A stretch of DNA of 64,000 nt from Streptomyces griseomycini (lineage in GTDB: Bacteria > Actinomycetota > Actinomycetes > Streptomycetales > Streptomycetaceae). A program made the position numbers and the translations under genes. The notes beneath the pieces were generated by a model, which worked only from the letters and a program-made list of their open reading frames with translations, made no database searches and had not been told where the DNA came from. The stretch lies in NCBI RefSeq assembly GCF_014203535.1, contig NZ_JACHJI010000013.1, positions 124,001 to 188,000 of the forward strand, in the 5' to 3' direction. The first letter of the stretch is position 1; the number at the start of each line of letters is the position of its first letter. Positions 29,621 to 38,662 of the stretch are shown here, one piece after another.

Positions 29621-32600
29621 TTGCCGGTTCCTTCCGGTCGGGTGTCTTCGATGCGCACGCCGGTGGCGCCCAGCAGGGCCCCGTTGTCGGCGCGTTGGGT
29701 GGCGATCAGCCGGGCGCGGAGTGCCTGGCCGACGCGGTCGCGGTCCCGCGGGTCCACGCGGAACGCCGAGGCCTGTGTGTACTGGGGGTAGCGGGACCTC
29801 TGGGCCTCGGTCAGCTCGGTCGGTACGAGCCGCAGCCACTGTCCCTCGTCGGTCAGTGCGCCGTTCTCGATCGTGAGGTCGCCCTCGGTGGTGTACACCA
29901 GTTGCTGACTGGCCACGCCGCTGCCCTCACCCGCCCACACGACGGTGTCGTCACCGATCCAGGTGGCCTCCGCCGCGCGCAGGTCGAGGCCGAAGGCGCC
30001 ACCGGGAGAGGGCGTCAGGTAGGTGGGGTCGCCCGCCACGCGCCAGACCTCGTGCCCGTGGAGGGAGAAGTCGAGGGCCTCGTCGTCGGGGATGTCCTTC
30101 TCCTGCCCCTTGTGCAGGATGTAGCTGAGGGAGGCGGCTCCGTCGTTCAGCGGCACCTCGAAGACGAGCCCGAAGGGGTCCTCGCGCACCGGCAGGATGG
30201 GGTCGTTCCACTCGGGCGGGTCGGCGGACCCCGTCCAGGTGTGCAGGCCCCATCCCTCGTAGTCGCCGTCGGGCCGGTGGTAGTGCAGCACGGCCTTGGT
30301 GCCGTCCTGGGGCGGGTAGGCGGACTTGGGTCTGGCCTTCAGGACCGTCGTGTTGTTCTGTTCGGTCCACACCTCGCCGGATACGGCGACGTCGAGGACG
30401 CGCTCGGGTCCGTCGGGGACTCCGTCCTTCTCGATGGTGAACCGGATGGCGCCGGTACCGGAGCCGGGGGTGATCCACGCGAAGGCCCCGTAGGCGTCGC
30501 GGCCGGTGAACCGGGCCGTCGTACCGTCGGCGGTCCGCAGCAGCAGGCCGTCGTAGTCGCCGTCCGCGCGCCGGTGGTGGACGACCGCGTGGTGTCGCTT
30601 CGCGGTCGGTTTCTCGGGGGCGGGGGGTTGTCCTGCGGTGGTGGCGGCGGTGTCGCTCGCGGTGTGTCCCGCATGGTCGACGACGACGGCCTTGTAGCGC
30701 AGCGGCGTCCCGGCACGCACCGTGTCCGGCAGGTGCTGGGTCACCTTGTACGGGGCGTGGTCGGCGGAACCCAGAGTGCGCCAGGGCCCGTTGCCGACCT
30801 GGGCGGCGAACACCACCCGGTTCAGCCCGCCACCGTCCACCTCCGCGGAGACCTCCACGTCACCGGTCGCACCGGCCGCCGGAGCCCGCACCGACACCGA
30901 CGGCCCGGTGGCCGAAGTGGCCGGCGGCCCGGCCGCCTTCAGTACCACCGCGGACAGCGGCGGAACCTCCACCCGCACCTTCCGGTCCGTACCACTGCGC
31001 ACCCGCGCCGACGACCCGTACACCCCACGGAAGTCCATCCCCGCCGAGTACGTCGGCACCCCGACCGTCCGGTCCTCGTCCGCGTTGTTCACCGCGACGA
31101 CGTACTCGACCCGCTGCCCCGCATCCGTGCGCGAGAACGCATACACACCCGGGCCGTCGTCGGCGTACCGCTCCTCCTGCACACCGTCACGCAACGCCGG
31201 ATGCCGCTTCGTCAGCTCCGACAGCTTCGCGATCGACCGGTACAGCGGATGCGCCGGGTCGTACGCGTCCGAGGCATGCGTACGCTCCGTGCCGATCTGG
31301 TCGTCGTCCAGATACTCCGGGACCTTCGACGCGAACAGCGTCTGCCGGGCGTACACATCGTCCGCCGATCCGGTGAAGCCCTGCTCGTCACCCGCGTAGA
31401 TCACCGGATTGCCCCGGGACAGGAACATCAACTCGTGCGCGAACCGGTCACGGCGCAGCAGCTCGGCATCGCCCGCGCCCGGGTTGTCCTGGCTGATGAA
31501 ACTGCCGATGCGCCCCATGTCGTGACTGCCGAGGAAGGTCACCTCGCCGTAGGCGTTGGCCTTGTCCGTGATGTAGCGGTGGTCCTGGGCCAGGACGTGC
31601 GCGAGGTCGCGCGTGGGACCGCCGCGCGACGCGTAGTTGCGGAGCGCGGCCTGCAGCGGGAAATCGAGCGTGGCGTCGAGCCTGCCCTCGGTCAGGTAGG
31701 GCGCCATGACGACGGGGTCGGCCGAGAAGGCCTCCGCAAAGATGAAGAAGTCCCGCTTCCCCTGCTGGGCCGCGTAGGCGTCCAGCGCCGTGGCCCACTG
31801 GGTCCAGAAGGCCATGTTGACGTTCTTCGCCGTGTCGACGCGAAAGCCGTCGATGCCGAAGTCCTTGACCCACGTCTCGTAGATCCGCCGCATGCCCTCG
31901 ACGACCTCGGGCCGTTCGGTCCACAGGTCGTCGTTGCCCTTGAAGTCGCCGTACAGGGCGCTCTCACCGGCGAAGGTGGAGTCGCCCCGGTTGTGGTACA
32001 TCGTGGGGTCGTTGAGCCACGCCGGCACCTTGGTGTCGTGTTCGCCGGGGCGGGGGCGCGGCGTGTACGGGAAGCCGTCCTCGTCGACCTCGCGCATGCC
32101 GGAGCTGTCGTCGAAGGGGCGGCCCTCGGCGTCCAGGTAGGGGAACGCTCCCTTGGAGCGGTAGCGGTACGTCTTCTCCGCGTAGTCGACGGTGTCGGCG
32201 GTGTGGTTGGTGATGACGTCGAAGAAGACCTTCATGCCCTTGGCGTGGGCCTTGTCGACGAGTTCCGCCAGTTCGGCGTTGGTGCCGAAGTGCGGGTCGA
32301 CCCGGGTGAAGTCGGTGATGGAGTAGCCGTGGTAGCTGGCCATCTCGGTGCCGCTCATGGTCTGCACGGGCCGGTTCTTGAAGACCGGCGCCATCCAGAG
32401 GGCGGTGGTGCCCAGGTCCTTGATGTAGTCGAGCTTCTCGATCAGGCCCCTCAGGTCACCGCCCTGGTAGAAGTGCTTGTCGGTCGGGTCGTGGCCGGTC
32501 TGCGAGCGGCCGCCGGTCATGCCTCCCCCGTCGTTGGAGGTGGTCCCGTTGGCGAAGCGGTCGGGCAGCACCAGGTAGAACTGCTCGCGCGACGGGGCGG

Positions 32601-32757
32601 GGCGCGCCGGTGTGCGGGCGAGCGCGTGATCGGACGGCGGTCGCGGGGGCGCGGCGTCCGCGGACGGGGTGGTGGACGGGAGGGCCGACAGCACGGACAG
32701 GATCAGTGCGACGGCCGACAATCGGGCGGTTCTGCGTCGGGACGGTAAACCGGTCAT
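29617..32757 (-). CDS. Secreted alpha-amylase with two CBM41 domains (1046 aa)
   Basis: A paralogue of the N-terminal part of the amylopullulanase next to it. It has a signal peptide (VALILSVLSALPSTTPSADA), a GH13 barrel (nucleophile D308 in FRVDTAKN, acid/base E342 in FAEAF, D413 in SHDMG), an Ig-like module and two CBM41 repeats ([28 protein letters not shown]). It then stops inside the domain that precedes the pullulanase barrel (…ALRARLIATQRADNGALLGATG). The final 12 residues differ from the neighbour. It overlaps the downstream gene by GTGA, so translation is probably coupled. About 1.3 kb of the barrel region aligns without gaps to the neighbour at an offset of 3206 bases. Confidence 0.92.
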   Translation of the reverse strand: MTGLPSRRRTARLSAVALILSVLSALPSTTPSADAAPPRPPSDHALARTPARPAPSREQFYLVLPDRFANGTTSNDGGGMTGGRSQTGHDPTDKHFYQGGDLRGLIEKLDYIKDLGTTALWMAPVFKNRPVQTMSGTEMASYHGYSITDFTRVDPHFGTNAELAELVDKAHAKGMKVFFDVITNHTADTVDYAEKTYRYRSKGAFPYLDAEGRPFDDSSGMREVDEDGFPYTPRPRPGEHDTKVPAWLNDPTMYHNRGDSTFAGESALYGDFKGNDDLWTERPEVVEGMRRIYETWVKDFGIDGFRVDTAKNVNMAFWTQWATALDAYAAQQGKRDFFIFAEAFSADPVVMAPYLTEGRLDATLDFPLQAALRNYASRGGPTRDLAHVLAQDHRYITDKANAYGEVTFLGSHDMGRIGSFISQDNPGAGDAELLRRDRFAHELMFLSRGNPVIYAGDEQGFTGSADDVYARQTLFASKVPEYLDDDQIGTERTHASDAYDPAHPLYRSIAKLSELTKRHPALRDGVQEERYADDGPGVYAFSRTDAGQRVEYVVAVNNADEDRTVGVPTYSAGMDFRGVYGSSARVRSGTDRKVRVEVPPLSAVVLKAAGPPATSATGPSVSVRAPAAGATGDVEVSAEVDGGGLNRVVFAAQVGNGPWRTLGSADHAPYKVTQHLPDTVRAGTPLRYKAVVVDHAGHTASDTAATTAGQPPAPEKPTAKRHHAVVHHRRADGDYDGLLLRTADGTTARFTGRDAYGAFAWITPGSGTGAIRFTIEKDGVPDGPERVLDVAVSGEVWTEQNNTTVLKARPKSAYPPQDGTKAVLHYHRPDGDYEGWGLHTWTGSADPPEWNDPILPVREDPFGLVFEVPLNDGAASLSYILHKGQEKDIPDDEALDFSLHGHEVWRVAGDPTYLTPSPGGAFGLDLRAAEATWIGDDTVVWAGEGSGVASQQLVYTTEGDLTIENGALTDEGQWLRLVPTELTEAQRSRYPQYTQASAFRVDPRDRDRVGQALRARLIATQRADNGALLGATGVRIEDTRPEGTGK
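30601..31546. repeat. Near-identical segment shared with 27395-28340
   Basis: The partner of the repeat in the downstream amylopullulanase gene, in the same orientation. Homologous recombination between the two copies would delete 3206 bases and leave one in-frame amylopullulanase. Confidence 0.8.
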
Positions 32758-32837
32758 GGGGCCTTTCTTCTCCTCACCGGTCGAACGGGACAGTCCGCCC
32801 GGCCCGCGGCGGCGGGAAGCCGGCGCGGATGGGGCGG

Positions 32838-32876
32838 GCCGCCCGGTGCGCCCTCGGGGGGGCGAACCGGGCGGTC
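32838..32876 (-). terminator. Hairpin between the secreted amylase and the CBM41 amylase genes
   Basis: Stem GGCCGCCCGGT…GCGCC against GGCG…ACCGGGCGGTCC. It starts 33 bases after the stop of the secreted GH13-CBM20 gene. The next gene starts only about 80 bases further on with no obvious promoter, so partial read-through (attenuated operon) is possible. Confidence 0.55.
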
Positions 32877-32908
32877 CTTCGGTCGGCGAGACGGAGCGCT
32901 TCCCTGGT

Positions 32909-34606
32909 TCAGCTGCGCCAGGTGTCGCTCAGCAGCTTCTTGCCGCTGGTCGGGACGGTGGCGGTACGGTTGGCGCCGCTCTCCCAGGTGACCTTGCCGG
33001 AGGCGTCCTTGCGGAGGTACTTGTACGCGAAGGAGGTGCCGGCCGGGAGGGCGACGTCGAGCTTCCACACGGGGTAGGCCGCCGGGTCGAGCTTGAGCGC
33101 GGCGGCGGGGTTCCAGTTGCCGAGCGCGGCGTTGTCGCCGGTGACGTAGACGTTCTCGCCCCAGGTGGTGGTGGCGTCGACGCTGAACGAGGCGCCGGCC
33201 TCGACCTCGGGGTCCGGGTCCGGGCCGGGGTCGCAGCTGGTCGCCCCCGTGTGCAGGGCGAGGGCCGTGTGGGCGCCGAGGGTCGCGGTGAACTGCCCGG
33301 ATCCGTTCACGGTGACGGCCTTGCCGCTCTGGACGTCGCAGTAGGTGCCGGAGGGCAGCGACGTCTGGAAGGTGCGGGTCAGCGAGCCGGACTCGTGGTT
33401 GATCGCGACGTAGGCCTTGCTGCCGCGGCCGAAGGCGATGGCGTTGTTGCCGTTGTCCCACCAGTCGGTCACTCCGGCGCTGCCGGCGGTGTTGCGGAAC
33501 GCGACCATGCCGGCGATCTCGCGCCAGGCGTGCTGGCACTTCCACCCGTCGGTGTAACAGGCGTCGACCTGGCCGTTGTTGGGGCCGCCCGCGTCGTTGC
33601 TGAACTCGTAGCCGGAGTGCACGTCCGGTGATCCGTAGGGCCAGGCCAGCATGAAGACGTGGGCGAGGGTGTAGGCGGAGCCGTTCTTGTAGGTCAGCGT
33701 CGTGTCGTGGCGCTCGGTGTCGTGGTTGGCCACGAAGGTGGCGGCCTTGCCGCTGGGGACGTACCCCCAGGCCTCGCCGATGTTCTTGAGGTACGCCAGC
33801 TTCTCGCCGGAGAAGACGCGCTTCAGGTCCTTGGCGAAGGAGAATTCCTGGACGTCACCGGTACCGGTGTACTGACCGGGCTGCACGGCTTCGCCGGGCG
33901 CCCCGATGGTCTCCTGCTTCCAGTAGGCACCCGGGTCGCTGAGCCGGCCCTTGATGTCGGCGAGGTCCCCCGGCGGGATGTGCTTGGCCGCGTCGATGCG
34001 GAAGCCGTCCACGCCGAGGGACAGCAGGTCGTTCATGTACCCGGCGATGGTCCTGCGGACGTACTCCTCGCCGGTGTCCAGGTCGGGCAAGCCGGACAGT
34101 TCGCAGTGGTGGACGTTCCAGCTCTCCCCGTAGTTGTCGATGTCCCTCGTGCAGTCGTCCATGTCGGACCTGGAGTACAGGCCGGGGTAGTCGTACTTGC
34201 TGTAGGGGGAGCCCGCGGTCCCGGTGCCGGCGCTGTTGGCCATGTGGTTGATCACCGTGTCCACGACGACCTTGACGCCGGCGGCGTGGCACGTGTCGAC
34301 CATGTTCTTGAAGGCGGTGCGGTCGCCCAGTCTCGTGCCGATCCTGTAGCTGACGGGCTGGTACGCGGTCCACCACTGCGGGCCCTGGACCCGCTCGTTC
34401 GGCGGCGACACCTGCACGTACCCGTACCCGGCCGGCCCGAGGTCGTCGGTACAGGCCTTGGCGACGGAGTCGAAGTTCCACTCGAACATCACGGCGGTGA
34501 CGTCCTTGTCGCCGGGCGGGTCCGCCTGCGCGGTTCCGGGTGCCGTGACGACCACAGCGGCTCCCGCCACGAGGGCGAGTGCAGTGGCCACGGTCTTGTT
34601 GGCCAT
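32909..34606 (-). CDS. Secreted alpha-amylase, GH13 with C-terminal CBM20
   Basis: A 565-residue extracellular endo-amylase of the Streptomyces/animal-like type. Signal peptide [20 protein letters not shown]… cut near TAQADPPG. The barrel has [12 protein letters not shown], nucleophile D205 in GFRIDAAKH, acid/base E232 in WKQETIG and third acid D296 in VANHDTER, plus several disulfide cysteines. A Pro/Asp-rich linker leads to a CBM20 starch-binding domain ([27 protein letters not shown]…[12 protein letters not shown]). AGGAGG lies just upstream of the ATG. Amylases of this type are in general sensitive to tendamistat, whose homologue is encoded at 23461-23790. It is strongly regulated (see the adjacent promoter and operator). 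Confidence 0.95.
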   Translation of the reverse strand: MANKTVATALALVAGAAVVVTAPGTAQADPPGDKDVTAVMFEWNFDSVAKACTDDLGPAGYGYVQVSPPNERVQGPQWWTAYQPVSYRIGTRLGDRTAFKNMVDTCHAAGVKVVVDTVINHMANSAGTGTAGSPYSKYDYPGLYSRSDMDDCTRDIDNYGESWNVHHCELSGLPDLDTGEEYVRRTIAGYMNDLLSLGVDGFRIDAAKHIPPGDLADIKGRLSDPGAYWKQETIGAPGEAVQPGQYTGTGDVQEFSFAKDLKRVFSGEKLAYLKNIGEAWGYVPSGKAATFVANHDTERHDTTLTYKNGSAYTLAHVFMLAWPYGSPDVHSGYEFSNDAGGPNNGQVDACYTDGWKCQHAWREIAGMVAFRNTAGSAGVTDWWDNGNNAIAFGRGSKAYVAINHESGSLTRTFQTSLPSGTYCDVQSGKAVTVNGSGQFTATLGAHTALALHTGATSCDPGPDPDPEVEAGASFSVDATTTWGENVYVTGDNAALGNWNPAAALKLDPAAYPVWKLDVALPAGTSFAYKYLRKDASGKVTWESGANRTATVPTSGKKLLSDTWRS

Positions 34607-34683
34607 AGTTCCTCCTGATCCACCTGATGCGGATGAGAGGCCTCCACGCAGCAACGCGCCTTGCCCGACAGGCCTGTGAGGGG

Positions 34684-34704
34684 CTTGCTGAAACACTCAG
34701 CAAG
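34684..34704 (-). promoter_or_regulatory. Palindromic operator just downstream of the amylase promoter
   Basis: CTTGCTGA-N5-TCAGCAAG, a perfect 8-base inverted repeat. It lies about 15 bases past the -10 box and therefore over or just after the likely transcription start. This position would let a LacI-family repressor block transcription. The half-site CTTGC is shared with the other maltose-region operators. Confidence 0.6.
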
Positions 34705-34718
34705 TAGTTGCGATCGAG

Positions 34719-34747
34719 ACCGTACGAGCCCCTCAACCATCGGTCAA
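34719..34747 (-). promoter_or_regulatory. Sigma-70-type promoter of the secreted amylase gene
   Basis: On the gene strand, TTGACC (-35, 34747-34742), exactly 17 bases, then TACGGT (-10, 34724-34719). This is a close match to the HrdB consensus with ideal spacing, about 113 bases before the start codon. Confidence 0.7.
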
Positions 34748-34819
34748 CCCTTCACGACGGGACTCCTGGACTTCCCTCGGAGAACCTCAACGCCATTGAC
34801 TCGAGCGCCGATCGATTCT

Positions 34820-34846
34820 CTGCAAGGGGTTTCGCAAGCGTTTCAG
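34820..34846 (-). promoter_or_regulatory. Upstream CTGAAACG…CTTGCAG element of the amylase gene
   Basis: On the gene strand it reads CTGAAACG, CTTGCGAAACCC, CTTGCAG. CTTGC repeats 12 bases apart. The same two end words with nearly the same spacing occur upstream of the inhibitor cluster at 44505-44530. Probably a second operator, about 70 bases upstream of the -35 box. Confidence 0.5.
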
Positions 34847-34913
34847 AGGTGTTACGTTCAAACACCGTCCGGCCCGGCGGTCCGGAGGCCTCGGCAACTG
34901 TCGGAGCCCACGC

Positions 34914-35000
34914 GCCCGGCCCGCCGGGCCGGGCTCCAGCCGGGGCTCCGCAGCCTTCATGCCGCCCCGCAGCCCCGACCACAGGGCCGGCTGCGGAGCC
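34914..35000 (-). terminator. Two hairpins after the LacI gene
   Basis: Reading leftward from the LacI stop, GGCTGCGGAGCC (34989-35000) pairs with GGCTCCGCAGCC (34944-34955). Then a 9-base-pair stem follows, GCCCGGCCC/GGGCCGGGC at 34914-34934, with a 3-base loop. Together they likely end the mal operon transcript. Confidence 0.6.
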
Positions 35001-35019
35001 TCTCCCCGGGCCGGTGCAC

Positions 35020-36069
35020 TCACCCGCCGCGCCGCGCCGTGGAACCGCGCACGACCAACTCCGGCTGGAAGACGAACTCGGTCCGCTGCACGGGGGTTCC
35101 GCCGACCTCCTCCAGCAGCGCCCCCACCGCCGCGGTCGCCATCGCCTGCACCGGCTGGCGCACGGTGGTGAGCGGTGGGTCGGTGAACGGGATCAGCGGT
35201 GAGTCGTCGAAACCGATCACCGAGACGTCGTGCGGAACCGACAGGCCTCGTTCGCGCACCGCGCGGATCGCTCCCAGGGCCATCAGGTCGCTGCCGCAGA
35301 CCAGGCCGGTGCACCCCCTGTCCAGCAGCGCCGTCGCGGCCGCGTGGCCGCCCTCCACCGTGAACAGGGTGCGCTCGATGTGCGCCTCGGCCTCGTCCGC
35401 CCGCATCCCGCAGAAGGAACGCACGGCCGCGAGGAAACCCTCGGCCTTGCGCCGCGACGGCACGAAACGGGTGGGGCCGACGGCCAGTCCGACCCTCGTG
35501 TGCCCCAGGTCGGCCAGGTGCCGCACCGCCATCCGTACCGCGGACCGGTCGTCGGACGACACGAAGGACGCCGTGATGCGCTCGTTGTAGCCGTTCACCA
35601 GGACGAACGGCATGCGGCGGGAGGCGAGTCTGTGGTACCGGACCGGGTCGGCCGTCGTGTCCGCGTGCAGCCCGGACAGGAAGACGATGCCCGTGACGCC
35701 CCGGTCCTCCATCTGCTCCACCAGTTCGTCCTCGGTGGACCCGCCGGGCATCTGCGTGCACAGCACGGGCGTGTATCCGTGCCCGGCCAGCACCTGCTCG
35801 ATGACCTGGGCGAAAGCCGGGAAAATCGGGTTCGTGAGCTCCGGGATCACCAACCCGATCAGGCCGGCGCTGCGCTGGCGCAGCCGTACGGGCCGCTCGT
35901 AGCCGAGTACGTCGAGTGCGGCCACCACCCGCCGCCGGGTGGCGGGGGCGACGCCGGGTTTCCCGTTGAGCACGCGGCTCGCCGTGGCTTCACTCACCCC
36001 GGCCTGCGCAGCGATGTCGGTGAGCCGCGGGGTGCCGTGCTCGGCACCCCGCGTCAGGGAGAGGGTCAC
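35020..36069 (-). CDS. LacI-family transcriptional regulator (maltose region, operon-internal)
   Basis: A 349-residue LacI repressor. The helix-turn-helix is RLTDIAAQAGVSEATASRVLNGKPGVAPATRRRVVAALDVLGYE. The periplasmic-binding-like ligand domain includes GLIGLVIPELTNPIFPAFAQVIE and VIGFDDSPLIPFTDPPLTTVRQP. It is a close paralogue of the regulator at 41226-42263, with an almost identical recognition-helix neighbourhood. The GTG start overlaps the alpha-glucosidase stop (GTGA), so it is the last gene of the malEFG-glucosidase transcript. It probably senses a maltodextrin or related sugar. Confidence 0.92.
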   Translation of the reverse strand: MTLSLTRGAEHGTPRLTDIAAQAGVSEATASRVLNGKPGVAPATRRRVVAALDVLGYERPVRLRQRSAGLIGLVIPELTNPIFPAFAQVIEQVLAGHGYTPVLCTQMPGGSTEDELVEQMEDRGVTGIVFLSGLHADTTADPVRYHRLASRRMPFVLVNGYNERITASFVSSDDRSAVRMAVRHLADLGHTRVGLAVGPTRFVPSRRKAEGFLAAVRSFCGMRADEAEAHIERTLFTVEGGHAAATALLDRGCTGLVCGSDLMALGAIRAVRERGLSVPHDVSVIGFDDSPLIPFTDPPLTTVRQPVQAMATAAVGALLEEVGGTPVQRTEFVFQPELVVRGSTARRGG

Positions 36070-37751
36070 ACCGCCCACCAGACGGTGCTGTCCGCGGGAA
36101 GTCCGGCCGCGTCGCCCCCGATCACCGGCTCGCAGCTGCTGAGCAGCGGCCGCCCCTGCGGGGTCCAGCGCACCGGCGCACCGGTCAGGTTCACGGTGCA
36201 GACCAGGTCGCCGTCCCGAGCCTGGTCGCCCGGGCCCCGTGCGGTGCGGCGGAAAGCGAGGACGCCCTCAGGGGCCTCCAGCCACTCGACGCCGTCGCCG
36301 GCACCGAGGGCGGGGTGCTTCCGGCGCAGTGCCAGGGCACTGCGGTAGAGCTCCAGCGTCGAGCCGGGGTCACCGGTCTGCGCCTCGACCGACAGGTGCC
36401 TCCAGCTCTCCGGCTGCGGCAGCCAGCTCGGTCCGCCCGCGACGGGTCCGAAGCCGTACGGCGCCTCGGTCCCCGACCACGGGATCGGTACCCGGCAGCC
36501 GTCCCGCAGCCCGTCCTGCCCGTTGTCCCGGAAGAACGAGGGGTCCTGCCGCACCTCGTCCGGCAGGTCGGTCACCTCCGGCAGGCCGAGTTCCTCGCCC
36601 TGGTAGAGGTAGGCGGACCCGGGCAGGGCCAGCATCAGCAGCGTCGCCGCGCGGGCCCGGCGCACCCCCTGCTCGGGACCGTCCGCGGCGAGGCGGGTGG
36701 TGTGCCGGACGACGTCGTGGTTGGACAGCACCCAGGTGCTCGGGGCGCCCACCGGGCGCATGGCGTCGAGGCAGTCGTCGATGGCCCGGCGCAGGGCGCC
36801 GGCGTCCCAGCCGGCGCCCAGGTAGTGGAAGTTGAACGCCTGGTGCAGTTCGTCCGCCCGCAGGTAGTTGGCCGTGCGCTCGGCGCTCGGCGTCCACGCC
36901 TCGGCGACGCCGATGCGCTCTCCCGGGTACTCGTCCAGGATCCTGCGCCAGGACCGGTAGATCTCGTGCACGCCGTCCTGGTCGAAGAAGGGCAGTGACT
37001 GGGTGCCGAGCAGCCGCAACTGCCCCGTGCGGCCCGTGTCGGGCAGTCCGGCGGCCTTGACCAGGCCGTGGGCGACGTCGATCCGGAAACCGTCGACGCC
37101 CATGTCGAGCCAGTACCGCAGCACGGAGCGGAACTCGTCCCGCACGGCCGGGTGCTCCCAGTTGAAGTCGGGTTGCTCGGGGGCGAAGAGGTGGAGGTAC
37201 CACTCCCCCGGGGTGCCGTCGGGGTTCTTCGTGCGGGTCCAGGCGGGGCCGCCGAAGACGGACTCCCAGTCGTTGGGGGGCTCCTCTCCCCCGGGCCCGC
37301 GTCCCGGCCGGAAGTGGAAGCGGTCGCGCAGCGGGGAGCCGGGGCCCTCGCGCAGGGCGCGCCGGAACCAGTCGTGCTGGTCCGAGCAGTGGTTGGGGAC
37401 CACGTCGACGATCACGCGCAGCCCCAGGGCGTGCGCGTCGCGGATCAGTTCGTCCGCGTCGAGCAGCGTGCCGAACACGGGGTCGACGGCCCGGTAGTCG
37501 GCGACGTCGTAGCCGCCGTCGGCCTGAGGCGAGACGTAGAAGGGGCTGAGCCAGACGGCGTCGACGCCGAGGTCCCTCAGGTACGGCAGCCGGGAGCGGA
37601 TGCCCTGGAGGTCGCCCACCCCGTCGCCGTCGCTGTCGGCGAAGCTGCGGGGATAGACCTGGTAGATCACGGCGTCCCGCCACCAGCCCGGGCGCTCGCC
37701 GGGGCCGGAGGGTCGGGTACGGGTGCCGGGTTCGGCAAGGTGCTGGGTCAT
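36066..37751 (-). CDS. aglA: Intracellular alpha-glucosidase, GH13
   Basis: A 561-residue GH13 exo-glucosidase without a signal peptide, hydrolysing imported maltose and maltodextrins to glucose. Motifs: WWRDAVIYQVYPRSFADSDGDGVGDLQGI, DVVPNHCSDQH, nucleophile D225 in GFRIDVAHG, acid/base in GVAEAW and the third acid in LSNHDVVRH. AGGAG stands 4 bases before the ATG. It follows malG by 26 bases and overlaps the LacI gene, so it belongs to the mal operon. As a cytoplasmic glucosidase it would be exposed to any acarbose-like product before export or after re-uptake. Confidence 0.93.
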   Translation of the reverse strand: MTQHLAEPGTRTRPSGPGERPGWWRDAVIYQVYPRSFADSDGDGVGDLQGIRSRLPYLRDLGVDAVWLSPFYVSPQADGGYDVADYRAVDPVFGTLLDADELIRDAHALGLRVIVDVVPNHCSDQHDWFRRALREGPGSPLRDRFHFRPGRGPGGEEPPNDWESVFGGPAWTRTKNPDGTPGEWYLHLFAPEQPDFNWEHPAVRDEFRSVLRYWLDMGVDGFRIDVAHGLVKAAGLPDTGRTGQLRLLGTQSLPFFDQDGVHEIYRSWRRILDEYPGERIGVAEAWTPSAERTANYLRADELHQAFNFHYLGAGWDAGALRRAIDDCLDAMRPVGAPSTWVLSNHDVVRHTTRLAADGPEQGVRRARAATLLMLALPGSAYLYQGEELGLPEVTDLPDEVRQDPSFFRDNGQDGLRDGCRVPIPWSGTEAPYGFGPVAGGPSWLPQPESWRHLSVEAQTGDPGSTLELYRSALALRRKHPALGAGDGVEWLEAPEGVLAFRRTARGPGDQARDGDLVCTVNLTGAPVRWTPQGRPLLSSCEPVIGGDAAGLPADSTVWWAV

Positions 37752-37777
37752 GGTTCTCCTGCCTGCGTCGGGGGCGG

Positions 37778-38662
37778 TCAGGACTTGGTGGCGCCTGCGG
37801 TCAGACCGGAGACGAGGTGCCGCTGGACGAGTCCGAAGACGATCGCGGCGGGGACCGCGATGATCACGGCGGCCGCGGTCAGCGCGCCCCAGTCGCTCGT
37901 GTACTGGTTGACGAACGTCTGGAGGCCTCCGGCGAGCGTGAGGTTCTCCTCGCCGGTCATGAAGGCGGACGCGTAGGCCACTTCGCCCCAGCCGGTGATG
38001 AAGGTGTAGAAGGCGGTGACGGCGAGCCCCGGCTTGGCCAGGGGCAGCACCAGCCGCCAGAACGTGCCGAACGGGGTGAGTCCGTCGACCCGGCCGGCTT
38101 CGTCGATCTCGACCGGGATGCCGTCGAAGTAGCCCTTCATCATCCAGGCGCAGAACGGCACGGCGACGGTGAGATAGGTGACGACCAGTCCGATCGGCTG
38201 GTTGAGCAGCCCGAGGCCGGCGAGCAGGTTGTACAGCGGCACGATGAGCACCGCCACCGGGAACATCTGGGTGAGCAGGAGCATCCACATCAGGGGGCGC
38301 ATGCCGGGGAAGCGGAAACGGCTCACCGCGTAGCCGGTGGTGGCGGAGATGAAGACGCCGATCAGCGTGGTCAGCCCGACGACGACCAGCGAGTTCTGCA
38401 GCCAGGACAGGAAGTCGGTGTCGCGTACGACGTGGCTGTAGTTGCCGAGCGTGAAGTCCTTGACGAGTGAGGTGTCGAACGCGTCGGTCTTCGGTTTGAA
38501 GGAGGTGGCCAGCAGCCACAGCGGGGGGAAGACCGCGACGACGGAGGCGGTCAGCAGGGTCAGGTGCAGTCCGAGCGAAGCCAGCGGGCCGCGCTCGCCG
38601 CGCTTGCGCGCGGAGGCCGGCGGCTCGGTGCGCCCGGGGGTGCGCGTGATCGTGTCGGTCAC
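37778..38662 (-). CDS. malG: Maltose/maltodextrin ABC transporter permease MalG
   Basis: A 294-residue inner-membrane permease with six predicted helices. The conserved EAA loop is VEIDEAGRVDGLTPFGTFWRLVLPLAKPGL. It pairs with MalF; the ATPase (MsiK type in Streptomyces) is normally encoded elsewhere and is not in this operon. The GTG start overlaps the malF stop by GTGA. Confidence 0.94.
   Translation of the reverse strand: MTDTITRTPGRTEPPASARKRGERGPLASLGLHLTLLTASVVAVFPPLWLLATSFKPKTDAFDTSLVKDFTLGNYSHVVRDTDFLSWLQNSLVVVGLTTLIGVFISATTGYAVSRFRFPGMRPLMWMLLLTQMFPVAVLIVPLYNLLAGLGLLNQPIGLVVTYLTVAVPFCAWMMKGYFDGIPVEIDEAGRVDGLTPFGTFWRLVLPLAKPGLAVTAFYTFITGWGEVAYASAFMTGEENLTLAGGLQTFVNQYTSDWGALTAAAVIIAVPAAIVFGLVQRHLVSGLTAGATKS

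Noticed and set aside
24212-32757. CRISPR or mobile-element origin for the long repeats in the amylase genes
   Set aside because: The repeats are collinear parts of two paralogous coding sequences at a fixed offset, not short spaced repeats or insertion-sequence ends; no transposase is present in the window.
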